Positions 31,506-36,418 of a stretch of 36,418 nucleotides of DNA are shown here, piece by piece. A program made the position numbers and the translations under genes. This DNA is from JBKPFU01 sp046728975 (GTDB lineage Bacteria; Actinomycetota; Thermoleophilia; Gaiellales; Gaiellaceae). Where the stretch lies: assembly GCA_046728975.1 (NCBI GenBank), contig JBKPFU010000010.1, forward strand, positions 1 through 36,418, read 5' to 3'. Within the stretch, counting starts at the first letter, position 1. Every line of letters starts with the position of its first letter. The notes below the pieces were generated by a model. It was given only the letters and a program-made list of their open reading frames with translations, did not search any database and was not told the DNA's origin.

Positions 31506-33040
31506 TGGAGCGCGCTCTCCTCTCCGTCCATGACAAGACGGGCCTCGAGGAATTCGCGCGCGGTCTTGCCGAGCTCGGTGTCGAGCTCGTCGCGAGCGGC
31601 GGAACGCATGCATATCTGGAGAAGCACGGAATCGAGGCGGCGCGGGTCGAGGACCTGACGGAGACACCCGAGCTCCTCGGTGGACGCGTCAAAACCCTTC
31701 ACCCCCGGATCCACGCGGCGATCCTCGCGCAGCGCGACAAAAGCGACGACGTCGACACGCTCGAGGAGCACGAAATCCGCCCGTTCGACCTCGTCTGCGT
31801 GAACCTGTATCCCTTTCGCGACGTTGCCGGACGGCGCGGCGTGAGCGAGCAGGAGGCGATCGAGATGATCGACATCGGCGGCCCCGCGATGCTGCGTGCG
31901 GCCGCGAAGAACTTCCTCCATGTCGCAGTCGTCTGTCGTCCAGATCGCTATGGCCAGGTACTCGAGGAACTGCGGCGGGACGGCGAGCTCTCGAGCGAAA
32001 CGCACCGGCAGCTGGCCCGCGAGGCGTTCGCGACCAGCGCGGCCTACGAAGCCGCGATCTCGGGGTGGTTCGCCGAGGGCACGCCCTTTCCCGACAGCCT
32101 CGTCCCCGCATTCATGAAGGAGGTGGAGCTTACGTACGGCGAGAACCCGCACCAACGCGCGGCGTACTACTCGGAGGTCGGGACGCGGCTGCACCTGCTC
32201 TCGCGCGTCGAGCAGTTGCACGGGCGCGACCTCTCGTACAACAACCTCAACGACCTCTCCGCCGCTCGGCTCGCGATCCGCGAGTTCGAGCTTCCGGCCT
32301 GTGTGATCGTCAAGCATGCGAACCCGTGCGGCGTCGCCCTCGCGGGCACGATCGACGAGGCCTACGAACGGGCGCTGGCGGCCGACCCGATCTCTGCATA
32401 CGGCAGCATCGTCGTCCTTAACCGGCCGGTGGGCCGCGAGCTGGCCGAGCGGCTCGCCGAGCAGTTCATCGAGGTCCTGTTCGCACCGCGCTACGACGAT
32501 GACGCGCTCGAGACGCTGACGCAGAAGCCCGCCGTCCGCATCCTCGAAAACCGGGAGCGCCGCTTCGGGAACCCCGGCGAGCGCGACTTCAAGCGGGTGC
32601 TCGGCGGCCTGCTCGTCCAGGACCGCGACTGGGACGTCGAGGACCGCACCGGGATGGAGGTCGTGTGCGGGGAGGCCGACGAGTCGGACTGGGGCGACAT
32701 GCTGTTCGCCTGGCGCGTGTGCAAGCACGTCACCTCGAACGCGATCGTGATCGCGCGCGGCCTGCAGACGCTCGGCATCGGCGCCGGCCAGATGAGTCGC
32801 GTCGACTCAGTCCGGATCGCGCTCGACAAGGCGCGCGAGCACGGCCACGACCTGCAGGGCGCCACGCTTGCGTCGGACGCGTTCTTCCCGTTTCCCGACG
32901 GGCCGAAGCTGGCGCTCGCGGCCGGAATCAGATCGATCATCGAGCCCGGCGGCTCGAAGCGGGACGACGAGGTGATCGCGGCGGTCGAGGAAGCCGACGC
33001 GACGATGGTCTTCACGAACCGCCGCCACTTTCGGCACTAG
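31505..33040 (+). CDS. purH: Bifunctional AICAR transformylase/IMP cyclohydrolase
   Basis: PurH carries out the last two steps to IMP. The 511-residue protein has the N-terminal cyclohydrolase (methylglyoxal-synthase-like; SVHDKTGL, GGRVKTLHPRIHAAIL, MIDIGGPAMLRAAAKN) and the C-terminal transformylase, with LTYGENPHQ, the catalytic Lys270-His271 pair in VIVKHANPCG, and SDAFFPFPDG. Length and order are standard. ATG 31505 overlaps the purN TGA; a TTG immediately before it is a less likely start. The last codons form part of a hairpin that may stop transcription of the purMNH operon. Confidence 0.96.
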   Translation: MERALLSVHDKTGLEEFARGLAELGVELVASGGTHAYLEKHGIEAARVEDLTETPELLGGRVKTLHPRIHAAILAQRDKSDDVDTLEEHEIRPFDLVCVNLYPFRDVAGRRGVSEQEAIEMIDIGGPAMLRAAAKNFLHVAVVCRPDRYGQVLEELRRDGELSSETHRQLAREAFATSAAYEAAISGWFAEGTPFPDSLVPAFMKEVELTYGENPHQRAAYYSEVGTRLHLLSRVEQLHGRDLSYNNLNDLSAARLAIREFELPACVIVKHANPCGVALAGTIDEAYERALAADPISAYGSIVVLNRPVGRELAERLAEQFIEVLFAPRYDDDALETLTQKPAVRILENRERRFGNPGERDFKRVLGGLLVQDRDWDVEDRTGMEVVCGEADESDWGDMLFAWRVCKHVTSNAIVIARGLQTLGIGAGQMSRVDSVRIALDKAREHGHDLQGATLASDAFFPFPDGPKLALAAGIRSIIEPGGSKRDDEVIAAVEEADATMVFTNRRHFRH

Positions 33041-33053
33041 GCCGAAGTGGCGG
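33022..33053 (+). terminator. Hairpin over the purH stop codon
   Basis: CCGCCACTTTCGG (33022-33034) pairs with CCGAAGTGGCGG (33042-33053) apart from one bulged T, around a seven-base loop that contains the purH TAG (33038-33040). It is followed by AATAGCG, not by a T-run, so termination is uncertain. Confidence 0.4.
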
Positions 33054-33086
33054 AATAGCGCGCCCAACGGGTACGTTGGCCGCTTC

Positions 33087-34529
33087 GTGACCGGTACCGC
33101 GCCCGACCCCCGCCGTTGGCAGGCGCTCGCACTTGTCTGCACCGCCTTCTTCATGACGGTGCTCGACATCGCGATCGTCAACGTCGCGCTCCCGTCGATC
33201 GGCGACGACCTGCACTTCTCGGAGGAGAACCTGCAATGGGTCATCACCGCCTACGCGCTGACCTTCGGCGGCTTTCTGCTGCTCGGCGGTCGCGCCGCCG
33301 ACCTGCTCGGTCGCAGGCGGATCTTCATGGTCGGTCTTACGCTCTTCACGATCGCTTCGCTCCTCTGCGGCCTCGCCTGGTCCGAAAGCGTTCTCATCGG
33401 TGCCCGCGGGCTGCAGGGTCTGGGCGCAGCGATCATCTCGCCGGCCGCGCTCTCGATCATCACCACCCTCTTCGAAGAGGGGCCGGAGCGGAACAAGGCG
33501 CTGGGCGTTTGGGGTGCGGTCGGCGGAAGCGGAGCCGCCGTCGGGGTGCTTGCCGGCGGCGTGCTGACGAAGTACCTCGGCTGGGAGTGGATCTTCTGGG
33601 TGAACGTGCCGGTCGGCGCCCTCGCGCTCGCTTTGACAGTCCCGCTCGTCCCCGAGAGCCGAATCGAAGTGGCCCGCCGGCGCTACGACGTGCCGGGGGC
33701 GGTGGTTATCACCGCGGCCCTCGTCGTACTCGTGTACGCGATCTCGAAGGCGCCCGACGTCGGCTGGCTCACCTTCCGCACGATGGGCTTGCTCGCCCTT
33801 TCCATCGCGATGATCCTCGGGTTCCTGGCCTGGGAGCTCCGGTCGAAACAGCCGCTCGTACGGCTCGGCATCTTCCGGAACCGCACGCTTTCCGCGGCGA
33901 ACGCGATTGCTTTCCTGCAATCGGGAACCATCTTCAGCAACTTCTTCCTGCTGACCTTGTACGTCCAGCGGGTGCTCCACTACTCGGCCCTCGAGACCGG
34001 CGTGACGTTCGTCGCGACCGCGGGAACCGCCGTGGTCGTGGCCGGTGCGTCACAGGCTCTCGTCACGAGGGTCGGCGTGAAGCCGGTGCTGATCGTCGGC
34101 CTGCTGCTGCTCACGTTCGGGATGATCTGGTACACGCAGCTTCCGGAGGACGGCACGTACGCGGCCGACCTGCTGCCGGGCTACCTCGCCGTCGGGTTCG
34201 GGATTCCGCTCTCGTACATCCCGATCTCGATCGCGGCGCTCGGTGGCGTCCAGGCAAACGAGGCCGGGCTCGCTTCCGGGATCCTCAACACGAGCCAGCA
34301 GATCGGCGGCGCGATCGGGATCGCCGCGGCCGCTACGGCTGCGAGCGCGCATACCGACGCCTTGGTGAAGGATGGAAAGCCGCTCCCCTTTGCGCTCACG
34401 GAGGGCTACAACCTCGGGTTCTGGGTCTGCGCGGCCTTCGTGGTCGCCTCGCTGGTCGTGACGCTGGCGGCGCTGCCGCGGCGCGTTCGGGCCCCGGCCG
34501 AGGCCGAGCCCGCGCGCGTTCCGGCGTAG
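33087..34529 (+). CDS. MFS exporter, DHA2 (EmrB/QacA) family
   Basis: A 480-residue, 14-helix drug:H+ antiporter. First-helix signature LDIAIVNVALPSIGDDL (27-43), motif A GGRAADLLGRRR (67-78), motif B around RGLQGLGAAIISPAAL and the antiporter motif C in GGSGAAVGVLAGGVL are visible. It is expected in the inner membrane; substrate unknown. The GTG at 33087 follows a possible -10 (TACGTT, 33072-33077) by nine bases and has no Shine-Dalgarno. It shares the family with the exporter at 70-1719 but differs in sequence; neither sits next to a local TetR or MarR regulator. Confidence 0.92.
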   Translation: MTGTAPDPRRWQALALVCTAFFMTVLDIAIVNVALPSIGDDLHFSEENLQWVITAYALTFGGFLLLGGRAADLLGRRRIFMVGLTLFTIASLLCGLAWSESVLIGARGLQGLGAAIISPAALSIITTLFEEGPERNKALGVWGAVGGSGAAVGVLAGGVLTKYLGWEWIFWVNVPVGALALALTVPLVPESRIEVARRRYDVPGAVVITAALVVLVYAISKAPDVGWLTFRTMGLLALSIAMILGFLAWELRSKQPLVRLGIFRNRTLSAANAIAFLQSGTIFSNFFLLTLYVQRVLHYSALETGVTFVATAGTAVVVAGASQALVTRVGVKPVLIVGLLLLTFGMIWYTQLPEDGTYAADLLPGYLAVGFGIPLSYIPISIAALGGVQANEAGLASGILNTSQQIGGAIGIAAAATAASAHTDALVKDGKPLPFALTEGYNLGFWVCAAFVVASLVVTLAALPRRVRAPAEAEPARVPA

Positions 34530-34555
34530 CCCTAGCGCACTAAGCTTCCGATTCG

Positions 34556-35962
34556 ATGCCGGAGTACCCGACGCTGCTGGAGCTGGTCGGCCGCACGCCG
34601 CTGGTCAAGCTTCAGAAGGTCGTTCCGGACGGCGCCGCGACGGTGCTCGCGAAGCTCGAGTACCTGAACCCGGGCGGCTCGGTCAAGGACCGGATCGCGA
34701 TCGAGATGATCGACGCGGCCGAGCGCGATGGGAAGCTCGAGCCCGGCGGGACGATCGTCGAGCCCACCTCGGGCAACACGGGCACGGGCCTTGCAATCGT
34801 GGCCGCGTTGAAGGGCTACCGCTGCATCTTCACGATGCCGGACAAGATGAGCCGCGAGAAGATCTCCCTGCTCCGCGCGTACGGCGCCGAGGTGATCGTC
34901 TGCCCCTACGCCGTCGAGCCGGAGTCGCCGGAGAGCTACTACTCGGTCTCCGACCGCCTGGCCGAGGAGATCCCCGGCGCGTACAAGCCGGACCAGTACA
35001 CGAACCCCGGGAACCCGCAGGCGCATTACGAGACGACGGGGCCCGAGATCTGGGAGCAGACGGCCGGCGAGATCGATGCGCTCGTGATCGCAGTCGGGAC
35101 CGGCGGCACGGTGACCGGCATCGGCCGTTACCTGAAGGAGCAGAAGCCGGACGTCTTGATCGTCGGCGCCGACCCGGAGGGCTCGATCTACACCGCGGGC
35201 CCCGAGAAGCAGCATCCTTACCTCGTCGAAGGGATCGGCGAGGACTTCTATCCGAAGACGCTCGACCGCTCCGTCATCGACCGCTGGGTCACCGTCTCCG
35301 ACCGCGACTCCTTTCTAATGGCGAGGCGGTTGGCGCACGAGGAAGGGCTTCTGGTCGGCGGCTCCTGCGGAACGGCGACGCAGGCGGCGATCGAGATCGC
35401 CAGGGAGCTTGGGCCCGGCAAAACCGTGGTCACGCTCTACCCGGACGGCGGCCGCTCCTACTTGTCGAAGTTCTACGACGACAACTACCTGCTCGAGCTC
35501 GGCTTCCTCGAGCGGGAAGTGCCGACGCCGACGGTCGACGAGGTGCTGCGGTCGAAGGGGATCGAGGAGGCGGAGGTTCCGGCGCTCGTGACGATCGACT
35601 CGCACCAGAAGGTCGGCGAGGCGATCGACATGATGCAGCGCTACTCGATCTCGCAGCTGCCGGTCGTGCGCGACAGCGATGCAGGCTCGCTGGCCGACGT
35701 GATCGGCTCGCTCCAGGACCGCGACCTGCTCGATCGGGTGTTCAAGAACCCTGACTCGCTGCACGAGGACGTGGCGAATGTGATGCAACCGCCGCTCGCG
35801 ACCGTCGAGGCCAAGGATTCGCTCGACGAGGTCTTCGCGACCCTGACCGGTCGCACCAACGCCGTCGTCGTCGCGGCCGAGGGCCGGCCGGTCGGCGTCA
35901 TCACCCGCTCCGACCTGCTCGAGTACCTGGCGCACCAGCGCGGGAACTCGCGCGGCCAGTGA
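34556..35962 (+). CDS. cbs: Cystathionine beta-synthase with C-terminal CBS-domain pair
   Basis: A PLP enzyme that condenses serine and homocysteine to cystathionine. The 468-residue protein begins LLELVGRTPLVKL, has the PLP lysine Lys44 (NPGGSVKDR), the substrate loop EPTSGNTGTG, the phosphate-cradle GTGGTVTG and GGSCGTA. Two CBS motifs follow (about 335-395, VGEAIDMMQRYSISQLPVV; 400-460, LDEVFATLTGRTNAVVV), the regulatory Bateman module that binds adenosyl ligands. Length and layout distinguish it from cysteine synthase, which lacks the module. The ATG follows a TAAGCT box by nine bases. It is 26 bases after the MFS gene and overlaps bolA (GTGA), placing transsulfuration with a BolA-glutaredoxin pair. 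Confidence 0.93.
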   Translation: MPEYPTLLELVGRTPLVKLQKVVPDGAATVLAKLEYLNPGGSVKDRIAIEMIDAAERDGKLEPGGTIVEPTSGNTGTGLAIVAALKGYRCIFTMPDKMSREKISLLRAYGAEVIVCPYAVEPESPESYYSVSDRLAEEIPGAYKPDQYTNPGNPQAHYETTGPEIWEQTAGEIDALVIAVGTGGTVTGIGRYLKEQKPDVLIVGADPEGSIYTAGPEKQHPYLVEGIGEDFYPKTLDRSVIDRWVTVSDRDSFLMARRLAHEEGLLVGGSCGTATQAAIEIARELGPGKTVVTLYPDGGRSYLSKFYDDNYLLELGFLEREVPTPTVDEVLRSKGIEEAEVPALVTIDSHQKVGEAIDMMQRYSISQLPVVRDSDAGSLADVIGSLQDRDLLDRVFKNPDSLHEDVANVMQPPLATVEAKDSLDEVFATLTGRTNAVVVAAEGRPVGVITRSDLLEYLAHQRGNSRGQ

Positions 35963-36192
35963 GCGTCGACGCCTTACGCGACCTGCTCGAGCAGGCGTTT
36001 CCCGACGCAGCCGAGCTGGTCGTCTCGGACCGGACCGGCGCGGGCGATCACTTCCAGGTAGGAGTCAAGAGCGATCGATTCAACGGGCTCTCGCTCGTGG
36101 AGCAGCATCGCCTGGTCTACGACGCGCTCGCCGAGCCGATGCGCGATGGCACCATTCACGAGCTACGGATTTCGACGAAAGGAACCGCGTGA
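35959..36192 (+). CDS. bolA: BolA-family protein
   Basis: The 77-residue protein has the BolA fold pattern: helix DALRDLLEQAFPDAAELVVSD, strand HFQVGVKSDRF, NGLSLVEQHRLVYDAL with the conserved HR pair, and a last strand IHELRISTK. BolA proteins bind a 2Fe-2S cluster jointly with monothiol glutaredoxins and take part in Fe-S trafficking. The next gene is exactly such a glutaredoxin. The GTG at 35959 overlaps the cbs stop and the TGA overlaps the GTG of the next gene, so all three are coupled. Confidence 0.9.
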   Translation: MSVDALRDLLEQAFPDAAELVVSDRTGAGDHFQVGVKSDRFNGLSLVEQHRLVYDALAEPMRDGTIHELRISTKGTA

Positions 36193-36418
36193 CCGAGCTC
36201 CGAGACCAGATCCGAGAAATCATCAACCGCGAGGACGTCGCGCTCTTCATGAAGGGCACGCCGCAGTTCGTGATGTGCGGAAACTCAGCGCGAGCGCTCG
36301 AGGCGCTGCGCCGGGCACGCGCGCCCGTGACCGCTGTCGACATCCTCCCCGACCCGCGTTTTCGCCAGGAGCTCTCGGCGCTCTCCGGCTGGCCGACGAT
36401 CCCGCAGGTTTTTGTCAG
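36189..36418 (+). CDS. grxD: Monothiol glutaredoxin, Grx4 type, cut by the window end
   Basis: The first 76 residues are visible: TELRDQIREIINREDVALF, then MKGTPQF with the GSH-binding Lys22, the active-site MCGNS (Cys30), VTAVDILPDP and WPTIPQVFV with the cis-Pro. Grx4/GrxD proteins carry CGFS; here the Phe is Asn, in a position close to the cluster. The partner BolA is encoded directly upstream and the GTG start overlaps its stop (GTGA at 36189-36192). Most actinobacteria use mycothiol and lack this glutathione-linked protein, so its presence hints at a lineage such as Thermoleophilia. The 3' end is outside the window. Confidence 0.9.
   Translation, partial: MTELRDQIREIINREDVALFMKGTPQFVMCGNSARALEALRRARAPVTAVDILPDPRFRQELSALSGWPTIPQVFV

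Noticed and set aside
33041..33086. A 16-base stretch (GCCGAAGTGGCGGAAT, 33041-33056) resembling the 5' end of tRNA-Leu, followed by a small CCAAC/GTTGG hairpin.
   Set aside because: No D-loop, anticodon arm, variable arm or T-arm follows before the MFS gene begins, and these bases are explained as the right arm of the hairpin at the purH stop.
1..36418. A defence island, CRISPR, prophage or transposon as the undescribed system.
   Set aside because: No spaced repeats, transposase, integrase, nuclease, toxin-antitoxin pair or long terminal inverted repeats were found, and composition looks uniform throughout.

Overview
This is a GC-rich, densely coded bacterial chromosome segment with strongly G/C-ending codons. 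GTG, TTG and apparently one CTG start codon are used beside ATG, and many stop/start codons overlap. The cydABDC order, a mycobacterial-type GH15 trehalase/glucoamylase, a DUF7144-type protein and the leaderless-looking promoters suggest Actinomycetota, perhaps Thermoleophilia (Gaiellales or Solirubrobacterales). That placement is inference. I found no rRNA, complete tRNA, CRISPR array, insertion sequence or prophage. No gene-free stretch exceeds 200 bases.

Layout. 0-9 kb: the first codons of a minus-strand gene cut by the window edge (possibly an arylsulfatase), a 14-TM MFS exporter, a three-TM unknown protein, a type II NADH dehydrogenase, and an overlapping operon of zwf, a GH15 glycosidase and a GMC oxidoreductase. 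8.9-15.2 kb (minus strand): cytochrome bd operon cydA-cydB-cydD-cydC, translationally coupled to a fifth gene of unknown function. 15.3-17.2 kb: aldose 1-epimerase and a formylglycine-generating enzyme with both active-site cysteines. 17.2-22.5 kb: a regulatory island with a large LAL/MalT-like LuxR regulator, two small membrane proteins, a 75-aa protein coupled to a PAS-LuxR regulator, and a secreted or anchored protein made of two I9 (subtilisin propeptide) domains. Related inverted-repeat operators lie 35-46 bases before three of these genes. 22.5-24.3 kb: minus-strand operon of an EamA exporter, a GNAT acetyltransferase and an NTF2-like protein.

24.3-33.0 kb: purine biosynthesis genes purL, purF, purM, purN and purH. 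They are interrupted by a minus-strand ctaG/VOC/small membrane protein operon and a two-lobed VOC protein. purS and purQ, needed with this short PurL, are not in the window. 33.1-36.4 kb: a second DHA2-type MFS exporter, then an overlapping operon of cystathionine beta-synthase, BolA and a monothiol glutaredoxin with a variant CGNS motif, cut by the window end.

How they fit together: NDH-2 and cytochrome bd would form a non-proton-pumping, low-oxygen respiratory branch. Trehalase, GMC oxidoreductase, aldose epimerase and G6PDH point to glucose release and oxidation feeding NADPH and pentoses, and the pur genes use pentose phosphate. Several genes (ctaG, purL, purM, the FGE gene, cydA) carry a TAGxxT -10 box only 6-8 bases before the start codon, which suggests leaderless mRNAs.
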